From the NCBI GenBank assembly GCA_964517435.1, contig CAZFEC010000002.1, forward strand, positions 1 through 64,000: 64,000 nucleotides of DNA, in the 5' to 3' direction. Origin of the DNA: BS150m-G50 sp964517435. Its GTDB lineage: Bacteria; CAIWAD01; BS150m-G50. Made by a program: the position numbers and the translations under genes. Below, piece after piece: positions 1 through 8,318 of the stretch (position 1 is the first letter of the stretch; every line of letters starts with the position of its first letter). Below the pieces are notes generated by a model. That model worked only from the letters and a program-made list of their open reading frames with translations, had not been told where the DNA came from and ran no database searches.

Positions 1-1844
1 AAGGAGCAAGAAGTACCACAATTATCGGTTGTGTTTTTGTTTCCAACTATGCTAGAAGAAGTGCCTTCATCTCCAACACGTATGGCAGCTTTCGGATCGA
101 TTCAACCACCTTCTATAACAACATAGGAAACCCACACACATACGGTGGGGCTATGTGTATTAACACAAGCACTACACCGTTTGTTGAGATTACAAATTGT
201 CTGTTTCGACATAATGAACTAAAGAGACAACGCAGTCTTCTAGCTGTTTCACAAGCCGAAACACTTATCATTAGCGATTGCAGCTTTGACTCTACTACGA
301 TTGAAGAAGCTTATGATAGATGGCTGGTTGATCTTAATGGCGCTAATCACAATCTCTTCCTGCACAATATCCGTGTCTCAGAGAACTATTCAATCGAAGG
401 GGAAGATTTCGGTATAGGAGTGAACGCAGAGGCACTCGAAACGCTAACCGCTGACAGCATTTTCGTCGTAAATAACTACGAAGAGTTTACTTACGAGAAT
501 GTGGGAGATCCAGGTTGCATATTTCTGGTTGACTATGGTGGTTCTGGATGGTTGAGTGACATCTATGTTATGAATAACGAGGCTCGTCGTACTGATATCT
601 TCGAGGAACCTGATCACTACTCAAGTGCCGCATATAGGCTTCGATTAGGTGGAAATATCCACTTAGATCAGGCAGAAATATCAAACAATCTTAGTGATTA
701 CGCGCAAGTTGGACGGGGCCTCTACTTGTATCTCAACACTGCTTATACCCAGGAGATCATCCTAAGGAACATATTAATTCACGATAATAGCTGGGATTAT
801 TTATACCCGGATGCCACATGGACAGCTCGAGGTGGGGGAATATTCGCATGGTGTATCGACAAGCTCGAATTGGAAAATGTTAGAATTTACAATCAGGAAA
901 TCTCACTGCTTGGTGCAGCGATGTATGCTTGGGGTTGTGATACCCTTGTTATTCGTAATTCCCATTTCAGCGATTGCGGAAATCAGCCAATTGACTTCTC
1001 GGCTGACTACTTCTTAATGGAAAATACGGTGATCCACAATTGCTGGAACGATTGGGGAGAGCTCTGGGGACACCTTGTTGCAGGAGCGATCGGTAGCCAT
1101 GCCGGCATTGCAAATTGTGCAATTGTTGATTCTTACGGAGACTATGGCAAAGCTATCTATATAGGAGCACATAACAATCCGAATTTGAAGACTGTTTTAA
1201 TTGAGAACTGTATTATTAATAATACTTGTCCTTATAGTGAAGAGTTGGGCTATTCCTTAGACGCTAACATCGACTTCACTGTTCGCTATTCCAACATCGA
1301 CGGTGGCTGGGAAGGTGAAGGCAACATTGATGTTGATCCGCTCTTCACCGATCCCGAGAACGACGACTACACATTCCTGCCGAACTCACCATGTATAGAC
1401 GCCGGCAATCCGGATCCCATGTATAACGATCCTGAAGATCCAAACGATCCCGGTTTCCCGCTCTGGCCATCCCAGGGTACTCTGCACAATGACATGGGCT
1501 GCTATGGTGGGCCGGGGGCAACTGATCTATGGGAGTATCAGGAGGATGTGCCGTATGGACCTCAGCCTCCTGTCCAACCCTCAACGATTGAACTGCGCCA
1601 GAATTATCCGAATCCCTTCAACCCAGCCACCACCATCGAATTCCTGCTACCCTATCCTCAGGAGGTCCACCTCACCGTCTACAACCTGCTCGGCCAACAG
1701 GTCGCAACACTAGCAGATGGACCACACATTGCTGGCATTCATCAGGTCTCATTTGACGGAAGTGGACACGCCAGCGGGGTGTATATCTATCAGCTGGTGG
1801 CTAGTGATCAGGTAGAAACCAAGAAGATGGTACTAGTGAAGTAG
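1..1844 (+). CDS. Secreted beta-helix protein with type IX sorting domain (5' partial)
   Basis: The frame is open from base 3 with no stop, so the gene starts before the window; the ATG at 153 is internal. The visible ~610 residues consist of repeated short Asn/Ile-rich rungs (patterns such as I-NC-I and RN-xF) typical of right-handed parallel beta-helix surface proteins. The next part has the D-PLFTDPEN and SPCIDAGNPD signatures that often close such helices. The last ~80 residues form a type IX secretion (Por) C-terminal sorting domain: a NYPNPFNPATTI start, a VYNLLGQ strand and a final KKMVLVK. The protein is therefore inferred to be exported through the T9SS and attached at the surface; no enzymatic motif is visible. 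The first ~1.3 kb is clearly AT-richer than the rest of the window, while the sorting domain has normal composition, suggesting a passenger region of different origin. Confidence 0.85.
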   Translation, partial: GARSTTIIGCVFVSNYARRSAFISNTYGSFRIDSTTFYNNIGNPHTYGGAMCINTSTTPFVEITNCLFRHNELKRQRSLLAVSQAETLIISDCSFDSTTIEEAYDRWLVDLNGANHNLFLHNIRVSENYSIEGEDFGIGVNAEALETLTADSIFVVNNYEEFTYENVGDPGCIFLVDYGGSGWLSDIYVMNNEARRTDIFEEPDHYSSAAYRLRLGGNIHLDQAEISNNLSDYAQVGRGLYLYLNTAYTQEIILRNILIHDNSWDYLYPDATWTARGGGIFAWCIDKLELENVRIYNQEISLLGAAMYAWGCDTLVIRNSHFSDCGNQPIDFSADYFLMENTVIHNCWNDWGELWGHLVAGAIGSHAGIANCAIVDSYGDYGKAIYIGAHNNPNLKTVLIENCIINNTCPYSEELGYSLDANIDFTVRYSNIDGGWEGEGNIDVDPLFTDPENDDYTFLPNSPCIDAGNPDPMYNDPEDPNDPGFPLWPSQGTLHNDMGCYGGPGATDLWEYQEDVPYGPQPPVQPSTIELRQNYPNPFNPATTIEFLLPYPQEVHLTVYNLLGQQVATLADGPHIAGIHQVSFDGSGHASGVYIYQLVASDQVETKKMVLVK

Positions 1845-1847
1845 AAG

Positions 1848-1934
1848 GCTTCTGAAACCGCATTAGAATAGAACAGTATCACATAGTGAAACTGTAAAGC
1901 GTTTCGCCAACGGCGAATAAGCCGTTTCAGAAGC
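1848..1934. repeat. Palindromic intergenic element
   Basis: An 11-bp perfect inverted repeat, GCTTCTGAAAC at 1848-1858 and GTTTCAGAAGC at 1924-1934, bounds 87 bp just after the stop of the surface protein gene. Inside is a second small hairpin (TTCGCC-aac-GGCGAA near 1903-1917). A further copy of TTCTGAAAC lies near 2011. It could serve as a terminator or be a small MITE-like element; there is no T-run right after the stem. Confidence 0.5.
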
Positions 1935-1972
1935 TGTGTTCAAATTCCCAACGTCATTCATTCTCCCTACTA

Positions 1973-2143
1973 AGTCATCCCCGCGCAGGCGGGGATCCAG
2001 AGAGTAACCTTCTGAAACGCGCAGCGGTACACTTCTCTGATGAGTATGTACCCTTTCTATCGCAATGAAGTGTTGGGAATCAGCGAATTCGCACCATCCT
2101 CTTGACATTCCGCCTCTAGATCCCCGCCTACGCGGGGATGACT
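1973..2143. repeat. Inverted pair of REP-like palindromes
   Basis: Two copies of a short palindromic sequence, AGTCATCCCCGCG-nn-GGCGGGGATC at 1973-2000 and its reverse complement at 2116-2143, flank ~115 bp without a credible gene. The pattern resembles the CCCGCG/GCGGG REP-type repeats widespread in bacterial intergenic DNA. I see no transposase nearby. The 587-bp stretch 1850-2436 holds only these elements and the hairpins listed next. Confidence 0.6.
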
Positions 2144-2230
2144 AATTGGATATTCGACCATTGCCGGAATCTGCTTCGCAATTGCGTTGCGCTCTGACTC
2201 GCGTTTATGTAGCTTACAAGCTTGAAATAC

Positions 2231-2356
2231 CGGAATGTTGACTTTGCAACATTCCGAATCCCATTACTGAAGCGCTGCCTGAACAGCCAAGCGGCGATTC
2301 TGAACGACAGCCTAGGCAGCGAAATGGAGCAGACAGTCTACCACTGCTGCTCAAAT
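2231..2356. repeat. Compound hairpin element, copy A (upstream of serS)
   Basis: Contains a 10-bp perfect stem CGGAATGTTG/CAACATTCCG (2231-2240, 2247-2256), a CGCTGCC/GGCAGCG stem, and an AAATGGAGCAG/CTGCTCAAAT stem (2322-2332, 2347-2356). The first and third stems recur upstream of nuoE (45347-45414), and related stems occur upstream of nuoN (51616-51693). The element sits ~80 bp before the serS start. Confidence 0.6.
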
Positions 2357-2436
2357 GGGACCATCACTAACCCAGGGTCCGACCCGGCCGCCGCGAAACA
2401 GAAGAGCAGGGCGACGGCAACGGACCAGGAGCATGC

Positions 2437-3711
2437 ATGATACCGGTTAAATTCATACGCGAGAACCCGGACCTCGTCCGCGCTGCTGTCCGCGACAAGC
2501 GGGAGCAGCGGGGCGACGTCGACCGCATCCTGGAACTGGACGAGCAGCTGCGCCGCCTGACCACCGAAGCGGACGAACTCAAGAACCAGCGCAACGTCAA
2601 CTCCAAGGAGATCGGCCGCCTGCAGAAAGCAGGGGAGGACGCCTCCGGGGCAATCGCCGCTATGCAGGAGGTTTCCACGCGCGTCAAGGAGCTGGACGGC
2701 GAACTTCGCGAAATCAACACCGCCCTGCAGGAAGAGCTGCTGCACATCCCGAACCTGCCGCACCCGGACGCGCCGGTGGGCGCCAGTGAAGAGGGCAACC
2801 GCGAGGTTTCGGTGCACGGCGTCCCGCGTGAGTTCGACTTCGAACCGAAGGACCATCTGCAGCTGTCCGAAAAACACGGACTGCTGGACATGCTGCGCGG
2901 CGCCAAGATCACCGGCTCCGGCTTTCCGCTCTACCGCGGCGACGGAGCGCGGCTGGAACGGGCGTTGATCAACTTCATGCTCGACCTGCACTTGCGCGAG
3001 CACGGCTTCACCGAGATCTTCACTCCCTTTGTCGCCAACGCGGACGCGATGCGTGGCACCGGCCAGATTCCCAAGCTGGTCGACGATATGTATCACATCG
3101 AGCAGGACGATCTTTACCTGATCCCCACCGCCGAGGTGACCATCACCAACATCTTCCAGGGGGAGATCCTGGCGGAGGCGGACCTGCCGCAGTCGCTGGT
3201 CGGCTACTCCGCCTGCTTCCGCCGCGAGGCCGGTTCCTACGGCAAGGACACCCGCGGTCTCCTGCGGGTGCACCAGTTCAACAAGGTGGAGATGGTCAAG
3301 CTGGTTGTGCCGGAGGATTCCGCCACGGCATTGGAACAGCTGCGCGAATATGCCGAAAGAGTACTACAGGAGCTGGGCATCCATTACCGGGTGCAGGAGC
3401 TTTGTACGGCCGATCTCAGCTTCGCCGCGCACCGCTGTTACGACCTGGAAGCCTGGGCGCCGGGTGAGGGCAAGTTCCTCGAAGTCTCCAGCTGCAGCAG
3501 CTTCCTCGACTTCCAGGCGCGGCGGGCCAATATCCGCTACCGCGACAACGCCAGCGGCAAGGTGCGCTTCGTGCACACCCTGAACGGATCCGGTCTCGCT
3601 ACCAGCCGCCTGCTGGTCGCGGTGCTGGAAACCTGGCAGAACGCGGACGGCACCATCACGGTACCGCCGGCGCTGCGACCTTGGCTCGACGGCCGAGATG
3701 TGCTCGGCTAA
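2437..3711 (+). CDS. serS: Seryl-tRNA synthetase
   Basis: Class II aminoacyl-tRNA synthetase that charges tRNA-Ser with serine in the cytoplasm; 424 residues, normal length. Residues ~1-105 form the long antiparallel coiled-coil arm that grips the tRNA-Ser variable arm. The catalytic core shows motif 2 (CFRREAGSYGKDTRG, from ~260) and motif 3 (GSGLATSRLL, ~385). The start ATG has AGGAG six bases upstream. The stop TAA lies inside the first unit of a 22-bp hairpin repeat, so the gene's end is formed by repeat DNA. Two tRNA-Ser genes lie at 14.9 kb. A TGTATCACA word occurs inside the gene at 3089. Confidence 0.97.
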   Translation: MIPVKFIRENPDLVRAAVRDKREQRGDVDRILELDEQLRRLTTEADELKNQRNVNSKEIGRLQKAGEDASGAIAAMQEVSTRVKELDGELREINTALQEELLHIPNLPHPDAPVGASEEGNREVSVHGVPREFDFEPKDHLQLSEKHGLLDMLRGAKITGSGFPLYRGDGARLERALINFMLDLHLREHGFTEIFTPFVANADAMRGTGQIPKLVDDMYHIEQDDLYLIPTAEVTITNIFQGEILAEADLPQSLVGYSACFRREAGSYGKDTRGLLRVHQFNKVEMVKLVVPEDSATALEQLREYAERVLQELGIHYRVQELCTADLSFAAHRCYDLEAWAPGEGKFLEVSSCSSFLDFQARRANIRYRDNASGKVRFVHTLNGSGLATSRLLVAVLETWQNADGTITVPPALRPWLDGRDVLG

Positions 3712-3935
3712 GGGCCGAGAAATACTCGGCTAAGGGCCGAGAAATACTCGGCTAAGGGCCGTAATACGATCGGCTGATTNNNNNNNNNNNNNNNNNNNNN
3801 NNNNNNNNNNNNNNNNNNNNNNNNNNNNNNNNNNNNNNNNNNNNNNNNNNNNNNNNNNNNNNNNNNNNNNNNNNNNNNNCTCGGCTAAGGGCCGAGAAAT
3901 ACTCGGCTAAGGGCCGTAATACGATCGGCTGATTG
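3703..3935. repeat. 22-bp tandem hairpin repeat, interrupted by gap
   Basis: Units with the pattern CTCGGC-taa-GGGCCGAG-aaata repeat every 22 bp at 3703, 3725, 3747, then 3880 and 3902 after the gap; each is a self-complementary hairpin (CTCGGC/GCCGAG). Both blocks end in the same tail, GTAATACGATCGGCTGATT, so at least a two-level tandem structure exists. The true copy number is unknown because the scaffold gap lies between the blocks. The first unit supplies the stop codon of serS. Confidence 0.85.
3780..3879. other. Scaffold gap (100 N)
   Basis: A run of exactly 100 N, probably a placeholder. Identical ~55-bp sequence on both sides indicates that the assembly broke on the tandem hairpin repeat. 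Confidence 0.95.
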
Positions 3936-3988
3936 CGATCGTTCGATCGAGATCGAATAATCGCGGCCATTACTGGAGAGGAGCAATC

Positions 3989-4540
3989 ATGACGCCTGCC
4001 GACTACCGCCGGCAACTGCAAAGCCTGCAGCGGCGTCTGCAGACGGCCGCCCTGGCCGGCTCGCCGCCACCCGCGGTGTTCACCCCCGACTACGGTCTGA
4101 TCTGGCTGGAGCTGCCCGCCGGCAACGACAGTCGCTGGGCGGAACTGCGCGACTGGCAGCAACACCTGCCGCAGGAGTGCTGGCTGCTGGCGATCGCTCC
4201 CTTCTACCTCCCGCTGACCGGCGACGATTGGGCCGGATTTCCCCGACAAGAACGGTTTGACGAGCGGGCGGCTGAACGGGACGTGGTATTGTTGCCGGGA
4301 CCGACCGGCGATCCGCTGCTGCTCTGCCGCGATCCGGAAGCGGCACTCACCCGACTGGAAGCAGCCGAGCAGGAAGCACGCGATCAGGTTCTCAGGAGGA
4401 TGACGGCGATCACCGCTGATCTGCCGCGGCTGACGGAGATTCCAATACACGATTGCTGGCACTGCGCCGACGGTCAACCCCACAACTGCGTCGGCACGGA
4501 CTGCGTCAATTTCACCAACAAGCAGCGGAGCAGCGACTGA
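3989..4540 (+). CDS. Unknown protein with C-terminal cysteine cluster
   Basis: A 183-residue soluble protein that I do not recognise. The start ATG follows a strong GGAGAGGAG ribosome site. The N-terminal ~30 residues are Arg/Gln-rich helix; the middle has a predicted alpha/beta character with many Trp. The last ~35 residues carry a compact Cys/His set (HDCWHC then HNC and TDC) that could bind zinc or a metal cluster. The stop overlaps the trkA start (TGATG-type overlap), so translation is probably coupled to the potassium transporter genes. No function is assigned; a regulatory or assembly role for Trk is only a guess from position. Confidence 0.75.
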   Translation: MTPADYRRQLQSLQRRLQTAALAGSPPPAVFTPDYGLIWLELPAGNDSRWAELRDWQQHLPQECWLLAIAPFYLPLTGDDWAGFPRQERFDERAAERDVVLLPGPTGDPLLLCRDPEAALTRLEAAEQEARDQVLRRMTAITADLPRLTEIPIHDCWHCADGQPHNCVGTDCVNFTNKQRSSD

Positions 4541-5895
4541 TGAAGACGCTCATAATCGGCGCCGGCGATGTGGGAGTGTTCCTGACCGGTACTCTGGTCA
4601 AAGAGGAACACAGCATCACCATCGTCGACGTCTCCGAGGATAAACTCTCGGACCTGAGCCAGTCGTTCGACCTGATGACCCTGCGCGGTAACGGCTCCAG
4701 TCCCCGCCTGCTGCGCCGGGCCGGCATCGAAGATGTCGACCTGGTGGTGGCGGTCACCAACTGCGATGAAACCAACATCCTGGCGGCGCTGCTGGCACGC
4801 GAGTACGGCGTACCACGCGTCATCGCCCGCGTCGACAGCGCCGAGTACATGCAGGAGAACTGGCATTTCGATTCCACCCGCACCGGTGTGATACATTGCG
4901 TACATCCGGTCTCGATCATCACGCGGGAGATCACCGCGCTGCTGCGCCACTCGGCGGTGCTCAATTTCTACGACTTCGCCGACGGCAAGATCCAGGTGAT
5001 GGAGCTCAGTATTCGCGAGAAGTGCGACATCACCGGCATCACCATGCAGAACCTCGCCTACCGCAAGAAGGACTTCCAGTTCCGTATCATGCTGGTGATC
5101 CGCGAGGGTCGCGCCTTCGTGCCGCGGGCCGACGACCAGGTGCTGGTGGGCGACAAGATCTACATCGTCTTTCCCACCAACGAACTGCCGCAGGTTATCA
5201 GCATGTCGGGGCAGCTCGATTCGATGGCTAAGCGGGTGATGATCTACGGCGGCAGCAACATCGCCAACGAGCTGGCGATACAGCTGGAGAAGTACCGCGG
5301 GATGCGGGTCAAGCTGATCGAGAGCGGCGCTTCGGAAACCACCGTGGCGGCCAGCGGTCTCACCGACACCCTCGTCCTCTCCGGTGACGCGACCGACATC
5401 GATCTGCTCGCCCGGGAGGGTATCATGGAGATGGATGTCTTCATCGCCCTGGCTGACGACGAGGAGAAGAACCTGATCGCCAGTCTGATGGCGCAGCATC
5501 TGAAGGTCAAACGCACCATCACCCTGCTGGGAAAAGCCGACTACCTGCCGATCGCCTCCACCATCGGTCTGGATGTCACCATCCACAAACAGGTCTCCAC
5601 CGCCAGCGCCATCCTCCAGTACATCCGCCAGGGGCGGATCCTGAAACTCAGCGCCCTCAAGGATGTCGACTCCCAGATCATCGAATACCAGGTAGCGGAT
5701 AATTCCCCCGTAGTCGGCAAGCGGGTCAAGGATCTTACCCTGCCGGAGAGCAGCCTGATCTGCGGCGTCTACTCCCCGGGCAAATACGCGGAAGTTCCCT
5801 GGGGCGAAACGCTGATCCGCGCCGACGATCGCGTGACGGTCTTCGCCATGAAGGAATCGCTGCGTAAAATCGAGAAGATGTTCGGCACGCTATGA
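4540..5895 (+). CDS. trkA: Trk potassium uptake regulatory subunit TrkA
   Basis: Cytoplasmic NAD(H)-binding ring subunit that gates the TrkH/G potassium channel. The 451 residues contain two RCK units in tandem: an N-terminal Rossmann fold beginning LIIGAGDVGVFL (residues ~3-14), an RCK_C lobe (~138-225), a second Rossmann domain (VMIYGGSNIANELA, ~235) and a final RCK_C lobe (~365-451). This two-domain layout matches proteobacterial-type TrkA. I chose the ATG at 4540, which overlaps the upstream stop; the longer open frame from 4453 would run deep into the previous gene. The 3' end overlaps trkH by 4 bp (ATGA). RCK_C domains are known c-di-AMP targets in other bacteria. A TGTGATACA word occurs at 4887. 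Confidence 0.95.
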   Translation: MKTLIIGAGDVGVFLTGTLVKEEHSITIVDVSEDKLSDLSQSFDLMTLRGNGSSPRLLRRAGIEDVDLVVAVTNCDETNILAALLAREYGVPRVIARVDSAEYMQENWHFDSTRTGVIHCVHPVSIITREITALLRHSAVLNFYDFADGKIQVMELSIREKCDITGITMQNLAYRKKDFQFRIMLVIREGRAFVPRADDQVLVGDKIYIVFPTNELPQVISMSGQLDSMAKRVMIYGGSNIANELAIQLEKYRGMRVKLIESGASETTVAASGLTDTLVLSGDATDIDLLAREGIMEMDVFIALADDEEKNLIASLMAQHLKVKRTITLLGKADYLPIASTIGLDVTIHKQVSTASAILQYIRQGRILKLSALKDVDSQIIEYQVADNSPVVGKRVKDLTLPESSLICGVYSPGKYAEVPWGETLIRADDRVTVFAMKESLRKIEKMFGTL

Positions 5896-7334
5896 ACCTG
5901 CGGCTGGTGATCCACATCCTCAGTTACTTTGTGCTGGTGCTCGGCGGTACGATGCTGCTGCCGCTGGGCGTGGCCGCCTGGTACAATGAACCGGATCTCA
6001 GTACCTTCGCCTTCACCGGCGGCGCCCTGGTCGTGGGCGGCTTTCTGCTCAGCCGGCTGTTCCCCGCCCGCGGTGAACCGGTCCTCAAGGACGGTTTTCT
6101 GATCGTGACCTTCTCCTGGATCATCTTCGCGCTCGGAGGCGCGTTGCCGTTCTACTTCAGTGGCGCCATCCCCTCCGCGGTCGACGCGTTCTTCGAATCG
6201 ATGTCCGGCTTTACCACCACCGGCGCTTCCATCCTGACCGACATCGAGAGCCTTTCCCACAGCATGCTGATCTGGCGCAGCTTCATCCAGTGGCTGGGCG
6301 GCATGGGCATCGTCGTCTTCTCCATCGCCATCCTGCCGCTGCTCGGTATCGGCGGTATGCAGCTGTTCAAGGCGGAGGTGCCGGGGCCGACCACCGCCAA
6401 GCTGACCCCCCGCATCAAGCAGACCGCCCTGATCCTCTGGGGTGTGTACAGCCTGTTTACGCTGCTGGAAGTGGTGCTGTTGCGCCTGGGCGACCTGAGC
6501 TGGTTCGACGCCGTCAACCACGCCTTCACCACGATGGCGACCGGCGGTTTCTCTACCCGCAACCAGTCGATCGCCGCCTTCGACAGCACCTACGTCAACC
6601 TGGTCATCGTCGCCTTCATGCTGCTGGCCGGCATCAACTTCAACCTGCATATCCGCTGGCTGACCGGCCGCTGGGGCTGGATGATCCGGGAATCGGAATT
6701 TCGCTTCTTCATCCTCACCGTCGTGATCTTCACGCTGGTGACGGCGGTCATCCTGGTGCTGAGCCGCGGCTACGATCCCGGCAACGCCCTCGAACACAGC
6801 CTCTTCACCACCGTCTCTCTGCTGACCACCACCGGCTACGGAACGGAGAACTTCGATCTCTGGCCGCACCTGATCCGCTTCATGCTGATCGGACTCATGT
6901 TCATCGGCGGCATGGCGGGATCCACCGGTGGCGGCATCAAGGTGGTCCGCATCCAGGTGATGCTGAAGAAGGCGCGACTGGAGCTGCGGCGGATGGTGCA
7001 TCCGGAAGCGGTGCTGCCGGTAAAGCTGGGCCGCCGTATTGTCAGCAGCGATATCGTTGCCAATATCACCGGCTTTATTATACTGTTCATTATGATCCAG
7101 ACGCTGGCCACACTGATCGTCGCCGCCTTCGGCTACGACATGGTCACCTCCTTTTCGGCCGTCACCGCCTCGCTGAGCAACATCGGCCCCGGACTGGCGG
7201 GAGTCGGTCCGACCGGTAACTACGCTTTCCTGCATCCGGTCGTGAAGTTGCTGCTCAGCTTCTGCATGCTGCTGGGCCGTCTGGAGCTGTTTACGGTACT
7301 GGTGTTGATGACGCGCGGTTTCTGGCGCGTGTAA
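5892..7334 (+). CDS. trkH: Trk potassium channel subunit TrkH/TrkG
   Basis: Integral inner-membrane K+ uptake protein, 480 residues, with four M1-P-M2 repeats. The selectivity-filter regions are visible: SGFTTTGAS, TTMATGGFST, TTTGYGTENF and ASLSNIGPGL. The GGMGIVV and GGMAGSTGGGIKVVR segments are characteristic of the family. It forms an operon with trkA (4-bp overlap), and the ring encoded by trkA would gate it. The protein ends ELFTVLVLMTRGFWRV, a typical TrkH C terminus. No anomalies seen. Confidence 0.96.
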   Translation: MNLRLVIHILSYFVLVLGGTMLLPLGVAAWYNEPDLSTFAFTGGALVVGGFLLSRLFPARGEPVLKDGFLIVTFSWIIFALGGALPFYFSGAIPSAVDAFFESMSGFTTTGASILTDIESLSHSMLIWRSFIQWLGGMGIVVFSIAILPLLGIGGMQLFKAEVPGPTTAKLTPRIKQTALILWGVYSLFTLLEVVLLRLGDLSWFDAVNHAFTTMATGGFSTRNQSIAAFDSTYVNLVIVAFMLLAGINFNLHIRWLTGRWGWMIRESEFRFFILTVVIFTLVTAVILVLSRGYDPGNALEHSLFTTVSLLTTTGYGTENFDLWPHLIRFMLIGLMFIGGMAGSTGGGIKVVRIQVMLKKARLELRRMVHPEAVLPVKLGRRIVSSDIVANITGFIILFIMIQTLATLIVAAFGYDMVTSFSAVTASLSNIGPGLAGVGPTGNYAFLHPVVKLLLSFCMLLGRLELFTVLVLMTRGFWRV

Positions 7335-7367
7335 TAGTGTAAAGAGACTCTAACAGGGAGCATCGCG

Positions 7368-8318
7368 TTGCCGCGGAGCAGACTGAAACGGCTTTTCCAG
7401 TTTCGCATCGGCTACCGTCTGTTGATCCTGACACTGGGCCTGGCGCTGGCAACCTGGTTCGTGATCGCTTCCGGCGACCAGTACGAATTCGACGAAGAGA
7501 TCCCGGTGCGCATGCGCGGCCTGCAGGAGCAGGGGAAGATGCTGGTCACCCGGGAATTGCCCCCGGTCACCACCCGCATCCGTGGACGCGGCTGGTCGCT
7601 CTGGCAGGAGTTTCTCTTCCACCGCGCCTGGTACGATCTGCAGCTCTCGCCCACCGGTCCCCGCGATCTGAACGTGGAACTGACGCCGGAGCGGGTGATG
7701 CTGCCGGCGGCGGTCAACCTGTCGCCGGTCGCCATCCTGGAACCGCGCCGCCTGCAGCTGCTGGTCGACGACATCGGCACCGACACGCTGGAAGTCGCAC
7801 CTCAGCTGGAACTCAACCTCATGGCCGGTTACCGCCTGGTGGATGCGCCGCGGGTCACGCCGGCCCGGGTGGGCTTGACCGCGCCCGTGACCATCCTGGA
7901 CACCCTTGACCGCATCCAGACCGAATCCCTGCGCCTGGACGATCTGGACAGTCCCCGCGAGATCATGGCCGATCTGGTGATACCCTTCAATCATCTCGAA
8001 CTGGAACAGCGGCAGGTCGCCATCCAGCTCGAGGTCGAGCCGGTGCTGGAACTCCGCTTCAGGACCCTGCCGGTGCAGGTGGCCAACCTGCCGCAATCGG
8101 TCCGGGTGTTGCCGGATCCCCCCTTCATCGACGCGCTGATGGCGGGCGCCACCAGCCGGATTCTCGAACTGACCGAAGATCAACTCACTGTAACGGTCGA
8201 CTTCGAAGACTGGCGTCCGGAAGCACCCTATCTGCGCCCGCAGGTCACCCATCCCCCGGAAGTGGAGTTGATCACCACCACTCCGCACACGGTCAAGCTC
8301 CGCATGATCGTGCAATGA
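7368..8318 (+). CDS. YbbR-domain (CdaR-like) membrane-anchored protein
   Basis: A 316-residue protein with one N-terminal membrane anchor (~residues 16-34, hydrophobic with flanking Arg/Lys). A long extracytoplasmic region follows with repeated short beta modules containing patterns such as PVTTRIRGRG and LPVQVANLP, typical of YbbR repeats. The start is TTG at 7368, preceded by CAGGGAG; no better start exists. In Firmicutes YbbR/CdaR proteins regulate the diadenylate cyclase CdaA, but no cyclase gene is visible here. The gene lies between trkH and tsaD and overlaps tsaD by 4 bp. Function in this organism is uncertain; the family call is moderately firm. Confidence 0.7.
   Translation: MPRSRLKRLFQFRIGYRLLILTLGLALATWFVIASGDQYEFDEEIPVRMRGLQEQGKMLVTRELPPVTTRIRGRGWSLWQEFLFHRAWYDLQLSPTGPRDLNVELTPERVMLPAAVNLSPVAILEPRRLQLLVDDIGTDTLEVAPQLELNLMAGYRLVDAPRVTPARVGLTAPVTILDTLDRIQTESLRLDDLDSPREIMADLVIPFNHLELEQRQVAIQLEVEPVLELRFRTLPVQVANLPQSVRVLPDPPFIDALMAGATSRILELTEDQLTVTVDFEDWRPEAPYLRPQVTHPPEVELITTTPHTVKLRMIVQ

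Noticed and set aside
3703..3935. CRISPR array
   Set aside because: Units abut directly with no unique spacers and no cas genes are nearby; it is a tandem hairpin repeat.
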